Source of the DNA: JAWLHK01 sp041690355 [NCBI: bacterium]
GTDB taxonomy: Bacteria > J088 > JAWLBW01
Length of the DNA: 64,000 nucleotides
Direction of reading: 5' to 3'
Assembly: GCA_041690355.1 (NCBI GenBank)
Contig: JAWLHK010000004.1
Span: 1 to 64,000, forward strand
The notes below the pieces were generated by a model. That model was not told the origin of the DNA, searched no databases, and saw only the letters and a program-made list of their open reading frames with translations. Shown here in pieces: positions 24,582-32,799 of the stretch. Positions within the stretch are counted from its first letter, which is position 1. Each line of letters starts with the position of its first letter. A program made the position numbers and the translations under genes.

Positions 24582-25412
24582 ATGAAGCAAATCACGCTCG
24601 CCGCCATGGTGGCCATGATGCTGGGCTGTGCGGTTCTTACTGAAGATGACGGCCCCAAACCCCTCACCGGGTATTGGAGGGATCCGAACGGTCTCGTCAT
24701 TCAGTTCGGGGGCGAGGATGCGATTGTAAGAGCATTCGGTTCCTCCCCATTCGGTCTCGACGACGACTTCGCGGTGGGAGACGAGTTCATGCGGTTCGTC
24801 GTGCGGGATTCTGGCGATCACTACAGTGCCTACATTGTTTACCTGATGATTTCCTCCGACGGCTCTCCACACGTTGCATCGACGCCCATCCAGACGAAGT
24901 TCACACGGACAGGCGATACGATCCGGTATACCGATCAGGAAGGAGCCGAGATGCAATTTGATTTCCTGGGGCTGTCCTGGACCGACAACGGCTCTTCTGG
25001 CGACGGTTCGGGAGGCGGCACGATTGGCGATGGCAGTGGCGACGGCGGCCCCTATGGCGAGCGCCCGCCGGTCGGAACCTTCGTGATTACCATCTACAAG
25101 CCTGAAGGGGCGTGTGAATCGATGAACTCTTCGGGCGTTGCGCCAAAGGTGTTCAACGGCGCCTTCACGGGTTCGAAATGGAACCGATTTGGAGAACCCG
25201 CGCCTCCGGCGAATTATCCGTGGCCCGGGCAGGAGCCGGTTTTATGGACATGGGTAAACCCAACGGTCAAGACCATTGAGAACGTTTCCGATCTCACCTG
25301 GCGTATATGGCCTGATCGAAGCACCTTCCCGAACTACTGCACCCAGCAAGGCAAGCTCGACATCTCCTACGAGGGCGAAACGGTCTACCTGACCATCGAC
25401 GGGTGGCGGTGA
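24582..25412 (+). CDS. Lipoprotein, two-domain, unknown
   Basis: 276 aa. Lipobox MLGC at residue 16. Residues 28-135 resemble a lipocalin-like or beta-barrel fold (LTGYWRDPNGLVIQFGGED, TKFTRTGDTIRYTDQEGAE). A Gly/Ser/Asp linker (GSSGDGSGGGTIGDGSGDGG) leads to a second domain with two Cys (GACESMN, NYCTQQGK). AAGGAG lies nine bases before the ATG, and the gene follows the previous one by 13 bases. Not recognised. Confidence 0.55.
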   Translation: MKQITLAAMVAMMLGCAVLTEDDGPKPLTGYWRDPNGLVIQFGGEDAIVRAFGSSPFGLDDDFAVGDEFMRFVVRDSGDHYSAYIVYLMISSDGSPHVASTPIQTKFTRTGDTIRYTDQEGAEMQFDFLGLSWTDNGSSGDGSGGGTIGDGSGDGGPYGERPPVGTFVITIYKPEGACESMNSSGVAPKVFNGAFTGSKWNRFGEPAPPANYPWPGQEPVLWTWVNPTVKTIENVSDLTWRIWPDRSTFPNYCTQQGKLDISYEGETVYLTIDGWR

Positions 25413-25489
25413 GCGGCTCACCGGGGTCCGCTCTTCACGCGCTCCTGAAGGCAGTCGTCATCCACCGGAGCCCTGAACGCGAAAGTGAC

Positions 25490-25981
25490 ATGGCGGAACG
25501 CTCACAAATTGCCACTCCCGTGTGGGATGCTCATCGCTCACGGAGAGTCCGCGCACCTCGAACGTTGAGGACGGCCCTGCTGCTCGGCATGTTTTCTATG
25601 GTTGTGTTCTCCTGCGGCTCGGAGGGGGCAGAGGATACGCCCAAGAAACTGCCACCGGCAGAAACTGAAACGCCTCCAGATTCCTACCGCTCGGACCCGC
25701 CGGACGGTTTCTACGATCCAAACGAGATTGGTGCCTGCGAGTTCCATCATTGGCTCCCGGGCGAAGAGACCCAGTACGCGTGCGCGGACATCGGCGTGGA
25801 CGATTGCGGAGGGCTGGCCGGCAATGTGGTCAACTCCTATTTCAATCGCCGGACAACCTGCGACGACCTGGGCTACGAGATTCCGGGTGATCCGGAACAT
25901 TCCTATTTCCTTGCTGTAACGGATGGGTCGATGCCTTCGCCGCACGGGCAGATGTACACGGACTATCAGAATCGGCGCTGA
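25490..25981 (+). CDS. Short lipoprotein with GACEF module only
   Basis: 163 aa from ATG 25490. Unusually long basic n-region (about 30 residues, RSRRVRAPRTLRTALLLG) before lipobox VFSC. The mature part contains IGACEFHHWLPGEETQYACA, CDDLGYEIPGD and MPSPHGQM, matching the first module of the lipoprotein at 23930, but stops before the C-terminal CGCSR domain. This is either a one-module family member or a truncated duplicate. Confidence 0.5.
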   Translation: MAERSQIATPVWDAHRSRRVRAPRTLRTALLLGMFSMVVFSCGSEGAEDTPKKLPPAETETPPDSYRSDPPDGFYDPNEIGACEFHHWLPGEETQYACADIGVDDCGGLAGNVVNSYFNRRTTCDDLGYEIPGDPEHSYFLAVTDGSMPSPHGQMYTDYQNRR

Positions 25982-26111
25982 AGGGAGCACGCCGGCCTGC
26001 ATCCCAGCGTTTCCCGGCGGTGCCTAAGCCGGCCCCGCCGGCCTCACCCCCGAGCGTTCGGCTGGATTTTCCACCCCCTTGCCGGGGTTCGTGCCGTGGT
26101 GACCCGGCAAC

Positions 26112-26504
26112 CTAACCCGCGCGCACGACCTCAACATCGTACGCCTCGAACATGGGGTCGGCCGTGACGATGGTGAGCCCCTCCACCTGCGCCTGGGCGA
26201 TCAGGAGCCGGTCGAAGGGGTCCTTGTGGTGCGGCGGCAGGTGAGCCACGCGCAAGGCGTGCGCATGCTGAACGGGGAGGGGCAGGAACCCGCCCTGCTC
26301 GAGGCCGCTCGCGACATACATTTCGGGGGCGCGAGGAAGGGGCAGCTTGCCGATGGCGTACTTGATGGCGATCTCCCACGAGCTTGCGGCGTACAAAAAC
26401 GACTCGTTTTCTTCAGACTCCAGTAGAGCGCCTGCCGCCTCGTTCAGTCTTCCGGGTGACGCCAGCCACCAGAGAAACGTCTGGGTATCAAGCAGGAGCT
26501 TCAC
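26112..26504 (-). CDS. PIN-domain toxin (VapC-like)
   Basis: 130 aa. The acidic residues of PIN RNases are visible: LLLDTQTFLWW (Asp6), SSWEIAIKYAIGK (Glu), DPFDRLLIAQA (Asp) and TADPMFEAY (Asp). The VapC group with the motif DTHTFLWW pairs with Phd/YefM antitoxins, as here. It overlaps the antitoxin gene by four bases. Predicted action: cleavage of RNA, commonly tRNA or rRNA, when antitoxin is lost. Confidence 0.9.
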   Translation of the reverse strand: MKLLLDTQTFLWWLASPGRLNEAAGALLESEENESFLYAASSWEIAIKYAIGKLPLPRAPEMYVASGLEQGGFLPLPVQHAHALRVAHLPPHHKDPFDRLLIAQAQVEGLTIVTADPMFEAYDVEVVRAG

Positions 26505-26734
26505 TTGTGAAACTCGTCGAGTACATCGGCGGGCAGGGGTGCGTCGAAATCGTCGGGGACCGTAAACTCGCCTTCGAAGAGGCCGCGGGCCCGGCGCGGC
26601 GAAACCGTGCGGACGGGCACCAGGCGCGCCACCGGCCGTCCCGCTTTGGCAATCGTAATCTCTTCACCCTTTTCGACCCGGGCGAGCAGTTGCGACAGGT
26701 GCGTTTTTGCCTGATGGATATTGACTTGCGCCAT
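26501..26734 (-). CDS. Phd/YefM-family antitoxin
   Basis: 77 aa: QVNIHQAKTHLSQLLARVEKGEEI, then TIAKAGRPVARLVPV, the usual DNA-binding half. The C-terminal tail (LFEGEFTVPDDFDAPLPADV) is the toxin-wrapping segment. Translation starts at ATG 26734, six bases after the -10 box. Autoregulation is likely through the palindrome at 26747-26767. Confidence 0.9.
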   Translation of the reverse strand: MAQVNIHQAKTHLSQLLARVEKGEEITIAKAGRPVARLVPVRTVSPRRARGLFEGEFTVPDDFDAPLPADVLDEFHK

Positions 26735-26769
26735 GGATCCACTATGGACTTAGTCAATGACTAAGTCAA
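26735..26769 (-). promoter_or_regulatory. Toxin-antitoxin promoter/operator, leaderless arrangement
   Basis: On the minus strand: TTGACT (26769-26764), 17-base spacer, CATAGT (26746-26741), six bases, ATG. The spacer and -35 lie within a 21-bp palindrome (26747-26767) with perfect 10-base arms GACTTAGTCA / TGACTAAGTC around one base. Confidence 0.8.
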
Positions 26770-26881
26770 GCGGCGGATCATGGATGAGTTTGCCTGCTCC
26801 GCGCGGCGGCTCTTGGACGGACAGGAGGCTTTACCACACGCGCGACGACTTCTGCTATTATAAATTCAGGAATTTTAAAAG

Positions 26882-27181
26882 ATGCCGAAACTTGCGGAAG
26901 ACAAACTGCAACGCGTCCAGCGCAATGGTCTCGTGAACATCGGCTCGCGCTACGGCGGGCAGCTGGTACGCGTGCGGCAGGTCAGTCCGGCCCGGTTTGA
27001 AATCGAGCTGGGAGACTTCGTCTCGCGCGACGTTTTCTACACTCCCGAGGCAGAGAAGACGCTCGCCGAGTTTCAGGACTGGGACGCCGCCCACCCCGAC
27101 GCATTTCTTTCCTTAGAAGAGGCCGAGCCACGCATCCGGCCTGAACCTCGTGGCCCGTCCAAGAAAACGCATCGGCGCTAG
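26882..27181 (+). CDS. Hypothetical protein, first gene of a possible toxin-antitoxin pair
   Basis: 99 aa, soluble. The pattern LVNIGSRYGGQLVRVRQVSP, FEIELGDFVSRDVFYTPEAE suggests a small beta fold with a charged tail. The gene is led by extended -10 TGC-TATTAT at 26853-26861. Its end overlaps the next gene by 32 bases. I infer an antitoxin-like role only from the paired layout between two PIN modules; there is no recognised DNA-binding motif. Confidence 0.4.
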   Translation: MPKLAEDKLQRVQRNGLVNIGSRYGGQLVRVRQVSPARFEIELGDFVSRDVFYTPEAEKTLAEFQDWDAAHPDAFLSLEEAEPRIRPEPRGPSKKTHRR

Positions 27182-27545
27182 CCCACCGGAGTCCACGCAG
27201 CACGAGACGGTTCGCTGCGATTTTTCTTTTCCGCGAGTGCTCGAAGACCTGCGCACCCTGACGAACCGGGAATGGGCGGCGCTGAAGGCTGTGCGGAATC
27301 GTCTCGAGCAGATGACCTGGCAGCAGATCTACGATCAGGCTTCCCGCACGCCGGGCGCGAAACGGGGGGTCAACTGGGAGCGCATCGAAGGGCAGTATGC
27401 GCGGGATGGTACGCCGGTCCACTTTATCCGCATCGATGGGGCGTTTCGCGCTCGCGTCATTCGCCGGGGGCGCAACATGCGCTTCCTCTCTCTGCACCCC
27501 GACCACGATTCTGCCTATCGTGAAGCGGGCGGCGAGGACCTGTAG
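27150..27545 (+). CDS. Possible RelE/HigB-like small basic protein
   Basis: 131 aa from GTG 27150, overlapping the previous gene. It ends with FIRIDGAFRARVIRRGRNMR and FLSLHPDHDSAY, reminiscent of the beta-strand core of RelE-type proteins, and has a helical first half (TNREWAALKAVRNRLEQMTW). Overall basic. Function not proven; a toxin role rests on the paired layout and weak resemblance. Confidence 0.4.
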   Translation: MARPRKRIGASPPESTQHETVRCDFSFPRVLEDLRTLTNREWAALKAVRNRLEQMTWQQIYDQASRTPGAKRGVNWERIEGQYARDGTPVHFIRIDGAFRARVIRRGRNMRFLSLHPDHDSAYREAGGEDL

Positions 27546-27588
27546 GGACGCCGGGATTTACGGCCGTCGGCCGTTTCGCGTCTTCTCG

Positions 27589-27972
27589 TCAGACACGCGC
27601 CAGGCGAGGGATGTGATCGAAGTCGGCGTCTCTGGCGAAGAGCACGAGGTCATGCTGCAGGGTGAGGGCGGCAATCCAGATGTCGTTCGTCGGAATCGGT
27701 GTTCCCTGGCGCCGCAGGCCCGCATAAACCTCGGCATACACGTGCGTCGTCTGCTCATCCGGCGACAACACGGAAACGCCGCTGGTGTTCAGGAACCGGG
27801 TCAGGTTGCGCTCATTCTCATCGCGCCGGGATCCGAAGGCAAAACCCGCGCGCTGTTCGGCGACCACGATGAGCGGCATGAAGACCTCGTCGGCCCCCGA
27901 CACGACGTCGACCGCGTGCTGATCGCCCCGGCACAGGTCCGTATACCGGTTGGAGTCGATGACGATCCTCAT
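27589..27972 (-). CDS. PIN-domain toxin (VapC-like), second module
   Basis: 127 aa. MRIVIDSNRYTDLCRGD gives the first Asp; VVAEQRAGF the Glu-type position; TNDIWIAALTLQHDLVL the Asp pair, and DADFDHI the last acid. The start overlaps the stop of the antitoxin gene by four bases. Confidence 0.85.
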   Translation of the reverse strand: MRIVIDSNRYTDLCRGDQHAVDVVSGADEVFMPLIVVAEQRAGFAFGSRRDENERNLTRFLNTSGVSVLSPDEQTTHVYAEVYAGLRRQGTPIPTNDIWIAALTLQHDLVLFARDADFDHIPRLARV

Positions 27973-28229
27973 TTCCAGAGTTCCGGATCAATTCTTCGCT
28001 GGGCCGCAACTTCCCGCTCTATCTGCCCGGCCTCTGCCGCATCGATCGAACCGACGAGAAACGAAAGGTCGCGCCTCGATGTCCGGGGAGCCCCCGTGGC
28101 CGCCGCAAGCGCATCGACGACGACCTGATTGAAGCTCTTTCCGGTGCGCCTCGCCTCCCGGCGAAGAACCGCGTCGACCTGGTCGGGAATGTTTCGGATC
28201 GTATATTGGCGATCTGTATTCGCTGGCAT
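27969..28229 (-). CDS. Ribbon-helix-helix-like antitoxin
   Basis: 86 aa from ATG 28229. The N-terminal DNA-binding part reads YTIRNIPDQVDAVLRREARR, TGKSFNQVVVDALAAATG, a ribbon-helix-helix pattern of VapB/FitA type. The tail (LSFLVGSIDAAEAGQIEREV) would bind the PIN toxin. The ATG is six bases from the -10 box. Confidence 0.8.
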   Translation of the reverse strand: MPANTDRQYTIRNIPDQVDAVLRREARRTGKSFNQVVVDALAAATGAPRTSRRDLSFLVGSIDAAEAGQIEREVAAQRRIDPELWK

Positions 28230-28264
28230 GTATACATTGTATTCGCCCACGCATGCACACGCAA
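28228..28264 (-). promoter_or_regulatory. Promoter/operator of the second PIN module, leaderless arrangement
   Basis: Minus strand: TTGCGT (28264-28259), 17-base spacer, TACAAT (28241-28236), six bases, ATG 28229. A 10-bp palindrome ATGTATACAT (28228-28237) overlaps -10 and start codon, and GCGAATACA occurs twice around it, fitting autorepression. Confidence 0.7.
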
Positions 28265-28342
28265 GTGCCGAGCTTCTCACAATGCAGATGGCCGATGCAC
28301 AGCCGGTCATGCCGTGACAGGGCGGTTCTGCCGCCAGACTCT

Positions 28343-28372
28343 TTGGCATATTCAGCGCGCCTTGCCTATAAT
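28343..28372 (+). promoter_or_regulatory. Sigma70-like promoter of the hydrolase-LuxR operon
   Basis: TTGGCA (28343-28348), 18-base spacer, TATAAT (28367-28372). It gives a leader of roughly 110 bases that contains a GGCAGG/CCTGCC hairpin near 28388-28412 and a second possible -10 (TATACT, 28451-28456) closer to the gene. Confidence 0.6.
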
Positions 28373-28491
28373 ATGGGCGCTAGCCCGGCAGGCGACTTTT
28401 CCCGACCTGCCGGAGCCTGCTGCTACGCAGCACATTCACTCGGCAACACATATACTGGCGCATTGCCTCATTCAAGGAGTTACCCCGAACC

Positions 28492-29325
28492 ATGAACCGC
28501 CTCGACGTAAACGGGACCTTTCTCGCTTATACAACGGTTGGAACGGGTCGGCCGGCCCTGGTGATGCATGGAGGCCTCGGCCTGGACCACAGTGTCATGC
28601 GAGCCCTGGATATCCTCAGTGATACCTATTCGCTCACGTATTATGACCATCGTGGGAATGGACGCTCGGGAAGACCGCCGCTCGAAACGATAACCTTCGA
28701 GTCGCTCGCCGCCGACGCAGACAAGCTTCGCCAAGCACTCGGACACGAGAAAGTAACCCTGATCGGCTCTTCCTTTGGGGGTGCCGTGGCGTTACAGTAT
28801 GCGCTTCAGTATCCGGAGCGCGTCGACGGCCTTATCCTGATCGGCGCGGTCGCCAGGAATTCCGGCGAGGTCATTGCCGGCGACCTGGTCGCCAGAGGCG
28901 TCGCTCCCGCGGCACTGGAGCCGATCAGCGACGCGGACTGCACCGATGAGCAGATTCGCGAAACGTACCGGGCCGTGTTTCCCGCCTTTCTCCACGCCGC
29001 CACGTCCGAGCACGTCGACAGGCTGATCGGGGCCACGATTTTCTCTGCGAAGGCGTGCCAGCGATCGTTTGCCTTGTTTGAGACGTATGACCTTCGCACG
29101 AGCGTGCAGAAAATCAGGGCGCCTGCGTTGGTGATCACAGGCGCGAGCGAGCTGCCCGGAAACCATCGCGGCAGTTCCTGGCTTGCAGAAGCGCTCCCCA
29201 ATGCCACCGGAGTTGAACTCGAATCGGCGGGGCACCTCGCTTTCATCGACCAACCCGAGCGTCTTCGCGAAGCCGTCCTGCAATGGCTGCACGACTTGGA
29301 TGCCAGGCGTCCACTCCAAGGTTGA
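28492..29325 (+). CDS. Alpha/beta hydrolase at head of the LuxR cluster
   Basis: 277 aa, soluble. Oxyanion HGGLGLDHS, nucleophile elbow IGSSFGGAVALQYA (Ser near 94), and catalytic His in ESAGHLAF near the end. Fold and length fit proline iminopeptidase, lactonase or ester hydrolase relatives; substrate not deducible. GGAG precedes the ATG. The next gene begins four bases after the stop, so hydrolase, PAS/HTH protein and LuxR protein form one operon. An enzyme making, freeing or destroying the LuxR ligand would fit, but that is inference. Confidence 0.8.
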   Translation: MNRLDVNGTFLAYTTVGTGRPALVMHGGLGLDHSVMRALDILSDTYSLTYYDHRGNGRSGRPPLETITFESLAADADKLRQALGHEKVTLIGSSFGGAVALQYALQYPERVDGLILIGAVARNSGEVIAGDLVARGVAPAALEPISDADCTDEQIRETYRAVFPAFLHAATSEHVDRLIGATIFSAKACQRSFALFETYDLRTSVQKIRAPALVITGASELPGNHRGSSWLAEALPNATGVELESAGHLAFIDQPERLREAVLQWLHDLDARRPLQG

Positions 29326-29328
29326 CCG

Positions 29329-30066
29329 GTGGCAAAAAAAGCAGTTGTAACCGGGTCCCAGATTGCCAGGCGCCTCCAGGCCTTTGCAGCAAGGCCGGCA
29401 CCGGCTCTATCGCGGCAGACACTCGAGGTAGAGCAGGAACTGCTCAGCATCTGGCGTGAGAATTCCTACACCGACAGGGGAATCTTCACGCCGCCGCAGA
29501 TCGAGGCGATCTGCCAATCGCTGGCGGCGAAACAGAACTCGACGCCCGAGCCACAAGCTGACTTCGCCGAGCGCGTCTTTGAAGCTCTGCCGAACCCGAC
29601 CTTGATTTTTCAGGACGGCAAATCGACCTGGAACCGTTCGTTCGCTGAGCGCCTGCAACGCGATGAAACCTGGCAGCGCGGATTTCCGATCGCAGAACAG
29701 GTCTCGGTGGTGCGCCAGCTCCACTCCATCGTCGAAAAAGCCAGGGACCTCGGCGTAAACGTCATCTTTGTCTCTCTCGCCGGCGCCGTCATGCGGATGC
29801 AGATCGTTTCCCTTCCCGAAGCGAGGCTGGATATCGCTTATCTGCACACGGTCGGGGAGTCCATTCAGGGTATCGCTCCGATCACCAACGCCGTCCTTCT
29901 CTTTCAACTGAGCGGCCTCTCTCACAAGCAGATTGCCGCCGTGATGGACATCCCGATCACGACGATCCAGGCTGTCTCCAAAAAGAACCGGCAAACGCTC
30001 CAGGCCCTTCGCGCCCTCCTGATTTCGCCCGAGACGGGGCTCCTATGCCGAGAACAACCCCGTTAA
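29329..30066 (+). CDS. PAS-like/HTH regulator, companion of LuxR gene (copy 1)
   Basis: 245 aa from GTG 29329. Helical N-terminal part; a PAS-like middle (FEALPNPTLIFQDGKSTWNR, near 85-105); C-terminal HTH resembling sigma region 4 (FQLSGLSHKQIAAVMDIPIT, near 195-215). The protein at 34191 has the same three parts with the same spacing. The gene overlaps the following LuxR gene by 22 bases. Probably a transcription factor acting with that LuxR protein. No close family recognised. Confidence 0.6.
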   Translation: MAKKAVVTGSQIARRLQAFAARPAPALSRQTLEVEQELLSIWRENSYTDRGIFTPPQIEAICQSLAAKQNSTPEPQADFAERVFEALPNPTLIFQDGKSTWNRSFAERLQRDETWQRGFPIAEQVSVVRQLHSIVEKARDLGVNVIFVSLAGAVMRMQIVSLPEARLDIAYLHTVGESIQGIAPITNAVLLFQLSGLSHKQIAAVMDIPITTIQAVSKKNRQTLQALRALLISPETGLLCREQPR

Positions 30067-31085
30067 GCGCTGACGAAATCGTGGCTGCGTCCGTCCGCAT
30101 CCGTACAGCAACGGATTTGCCCTCGTTCAACCTGGCGATTCGTGATGTGTACCTTTCGGTGTTTCAGCCGCAGATGACGTTTTTCTATCATTTTTTCGAC
30201 GGCTGTCTGAACGTGCCTCAAGAGTCTCTGCATGGCATGGTTCCCGGACCCGCAGAGCTGGAAACATTTCTGCTTGAAACGCGAAGTTACGACCCCGATG
30301 ACGTGAAGCGGCGCGGCCGGTTGGTGCATCACTCCTCTGAAATCTACCGCTGGTATGAAGATCGGCCCGAGATGATCCAGCGCTCCTATGAGCATTCGTT
30401 CGCAGAGTGGGGTTGCGATTGGATGTTGAGCATCCATTTCTTCGAAGGAGACGTGTTTCTGGGATGCGCGGGGATGGCGCAAAGCTGGGATGCCGGTGAC
30501 TTCACGGATTATGACATCCAGGCCCTCGAAGTCCTGCACCCCTTTCTGCAAGAGACCTTTCTGGAATGTTGCCGGAACAGCAGGCAGCGGATTTTCGGGA
30601 GGGCGATGGCGCAGGCCATTGAGTATCATCCGAGCGCCCTTTTCCTTTTCCACGGCGATCGTGTCTTCTACAGCAATGCTGCGGCGCGCACGCTGCTGCA
30701 ACGTGAAGTGGAAGCCGGGCAATCGCGCCTCCCCATGGCCGGGGGTTCCAGAACCATCGCGGGCCTTCGAAAATGGATGGCCGGTGAAGACGTTTCGCTG
30801 GGCGGGATTTCGCGGATCGAACAGGTCGATTTGAAGGGCTGGCCCGCATTGGGCATGGACGATGTGCGCCTGGTCGTAGCTGATCGGCGAGACTCGCCGC
30901 TGATTCGCTTATCCGAACGGGAAACGAGGATCCTCCAGACCGTCGCCACCCACGAGACGCAAGTGGCCGCCGCGCAGCTTGGCATATCGGTCCATACGCT
31001 TCGCACCCATATGCGCAATATCTATCGCAAGCTTGACGTCTCCGGACTCAATGAGGCCGTCGCAATGGCATACCTTGCCGGCTAG
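30045..31085 (+). CDS. LuxR-type regulator, MPRTT group (copy 1)
   Basis: 346 aa starting MPRTTPLSADEIVAASVRIR. The middle is a PAS/GAF-like sensor of about 200 residues with YHFFDGCLNV. The C-terminal HTH is LSERETRILQTVATHETQVA, then AAQLGISVHTLRTHMRNIYR and KLDVSG, the GerE/LuxR pattern. It shares N-terminal MPRTT and the YHF(F/Y)DG motif with the genes at 31478 and 32800. Not a classical AHL receptor: the usual Trp/Tyr/Asp signature is not apparent. Candidate controller of the palindromic-box regulon. Confidence 0.8.
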   Translation: MPRTTPLSADEIVAASVRIRTATDLPSFNLAIRDVYLSVFQPQMTFFYHFFDGCLNVPQESLHGMVPGPAELETFLLETRSYDPDDVKRRGRLVHHSSEIYRWYEDRPEMIQRSYEHSFAEWGCDWMLSIHFFEGDVFLGCAGMAQSWDAGDFTDYDIQALEVLHPFLQETFLECCRNSRQRIFGRAMAQAIEYHPSALFLFHGDRVFYSNAAARTLLQREVEAGQSRLPMAGGSRTIAGLRKWMAGEDVSLGGISRIEQVDLKGWPALGMDDVRLVVADRRDSPLIRLSERETRILQTVATHETQVAAAQLGISVHTLRTHMRNIYRKLDVSGLNEAVAMAYLAG

Positions 31086-31106
31086 ACCCGGCCTCGGCAA
31101 TGCCCA

Positions 31107-31477
31107 ACCGCCTTCGGCAAAGCGCCAAGTGCTGAGCGCCGAACAGGCAAGCATGGGGGTTTGAAGGTCTTGCCGGCATTCGTCATTCGTCACTCGTAAC
31201 TTGTCACTTGGACAAGCGCCAAGCGCCAAGCGCCAAGCGCTGAGCGCCGAACAGGCAAGGACATGCGGGCTGGTGTTCTTCCGCGCTTCTCACTCATCCA
31301 GATCGGTCCTGGATCGTCAATCGAATGGCGCCCCCTCGCTGTCGCGCTCCGCCCTGCTGCGCACAGTCAGCTCGGGACGAACGGGGGAGGGCAAGCGCCA
31401 AGCACCAAGCGCTGAGCACCAAACCGGCAAGGACATGAGGGTTCACGTTCTTGCTTGCATTCGTCACTCGTAACTCG
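31107..31477. repeat. Composite intergenic repeat R1
   Basis: No gene. Three subunits occur in order: GCCAAG(C/T)GCTGAGCGCCGAA with GGCAAG(G/C)ATG and TTCGTCACTCGTAACTTG; a middle piece with GTCAATCGAATGGCGCCCCC, CAGCTCGGGACGAACGGGGG; then the first type again. R2 and R3 repeat the same order; R1 is the most diverged. It ends inside the 3' end of the minus-strand LuxR gene. Confidence 0.85.
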
Positions 31478-32506
31478 TTACTCGTCACTTCCACTCAGGT
31501 ACCACAGGGTGAGCGCCGCGTTACTTCCCGAGACCCCGAGCTTGCCGGCGATGTTGCTCAGGTGCGTGCGGTAGGTCGACACGGCGACCCCGGAGGCCTT
31601 CGCGGCGGCATCGGCGGAATCGTTCCCGGCATAGGCGCGCAGGATCGCCGCTTCGCGCTCTGAGAGCGGGAGCTCGACCGGCGCCTCGGGCACAACGGCC
31701 AGCCACGGCTCCTTCAGGTTCAGCTCGGGCCAGACGGGGAGGGATCGGATGTGCGCCTTCTTGCCGAAGGGGAGCAGCGCGGTCCCTTCGGAACGCCCGG
31801 TGATCAGTGCTCCGGGGATGGCTGAAAGTTGCGCAATCGCACCCTCAGTCCCTTCCCGCGGCTCGTCCTGCAGCAGGAGCTTTGCGTTCTGGTTCGCGTA
31901 CACGAGTTTGGCGCCATTGAACAGAAACAGCCCACTCGGGTGGTTCTCGACCAGGGCCGCGAAGTCGCTGCCGAGCAGCTTGGCGCGGGTGTAGCGGGCG
32001 CACTCGAGCATGCCCGCCTGCCAGTGAGGGAGCAGCATCGCGAAGTTGGTCAATTCAGCCTGGGTGAAGTCGCCGTCGGCCAGTGCCCGGGCGGCACCGG
32101 CGGTGCCCAGAAAGAAATCCCCTTCGAACACCCAGCCGCCGATCATGAACTCGGCGCCCTGAAAGAACGCAAGCAGCTCTTCCATGTCCTTCTGGGGGTA
32201 CTGATCGGCATAGACGGCGCTATGCGTCCATTTGGGTTCAGCGGCATGCCACTCCTTCGGCCGGTAGAACTTGGTCTTCCTGAACAACGCAAGCAAGTCA
32301 GCGAGGAACGTGGGCGAAGAGACAGGGTGCGTCGGGAAGTGGATATGCCCGTCATAGAAGTGATAGCAGTACACGAAACTAACCCTGTAGATCTTCTCGA
32401 TCAGGGCGTGCACATCGCGGCAGTACTCGTCCAGCTCGCGTACCCGACGCAGCTCGACGGAAAGCTCGGCCAGTTCTTCGGGTGAAAATACGGTGGTGCG
32501 GGGCAT
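31478..32506 (-). CDS. LuxR-type regulator, MPRTT group (copy 2)
   Basis: 342 aa. Residues 1-30 (MPRTTVFSPEELAELSVELR) and the last ~100 (WPELNLKEPWLAVVPEAPVE, SEREAAILRAYAG, HLSNIAGKLGVSGSNAALTL) are nearly identical to the neighbour at 32800, whereas the sensor middle has diverged much more. HTH of GerE/LuxR type. The last three codons (SDE) come from the intergenic repeat. Upstream AGAGGATAA places the start. It probably follows the genes at 34191 and 32800 in transcription, though repeats of 280-330 bases lie between. Confidence 0.8.
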   Translation of the reverse strand: MPRTTVFSPEELAELSVELRRVRELDEYCRDVHALIEKIYRVSFVYCYHFYDGHIHFPTHPVSSPTFLADLLALFRKTKFYRPKEWHAAEPKWTHSAVYADQYPQKDMEELLAFFQGAEFMIGGWVFEGDFFLGTAGAARALADGDFTQAELTNFAMLLPHWQAGMLECARYTRAKLLGSDFAALVENHPSGLFLFNGAKLVYANQNAKLLLQDEPREGTEGAIAQLSAIPGALITGRSEGTALLPFGKKAHIRSLPVWPELNLKEPWLAVVPEAPVELPLSEREAAILRAYAGNDSADAAAKASGVAVSTYRTHLSNIAGKLGVSGSNAALTLWYLSGSDE

Positions 32507-32799
32507 TTATCCTCTGAGGTCAATCAGGCGAGGGGCAAGCGCCAAGCGCCAAGCGCCAAGCGCTGAGCGCCGAAAAGGCAAGGACATGGGGGTTTGAAGG
32601 TCTTGCCGGCGTTCGTCATTCGTCCATATCCCAAATGGTGAGTCGATCGTCCATCGAATGGCGCCCCCTCGCTGTCGAACTCCGCTCTGCTTCGTTCCGT
32701 CAGCTCGGGACGAACGGGGGGCGGGGGGCAAGCGCCGAGCGCCAAGCGCTGAGCGCTGACAGGCAAGGACATGAGGGTTCACGTTCTTTCCGGCATTCG
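32507..32799. repeat. Composite intergenic repeat R2
   Basis: No gene. Same order of subunits as R1; over about 190 bases it is almost identical to R3 (for example CATATCCCAAATGGTGAGTC, then GATCGTCCATCGAATGGCGC). R2 plus a LuxR gene therefore looks like one duplicated unit, with R3 plus the other gene as its partner. Confidence 0.85.
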
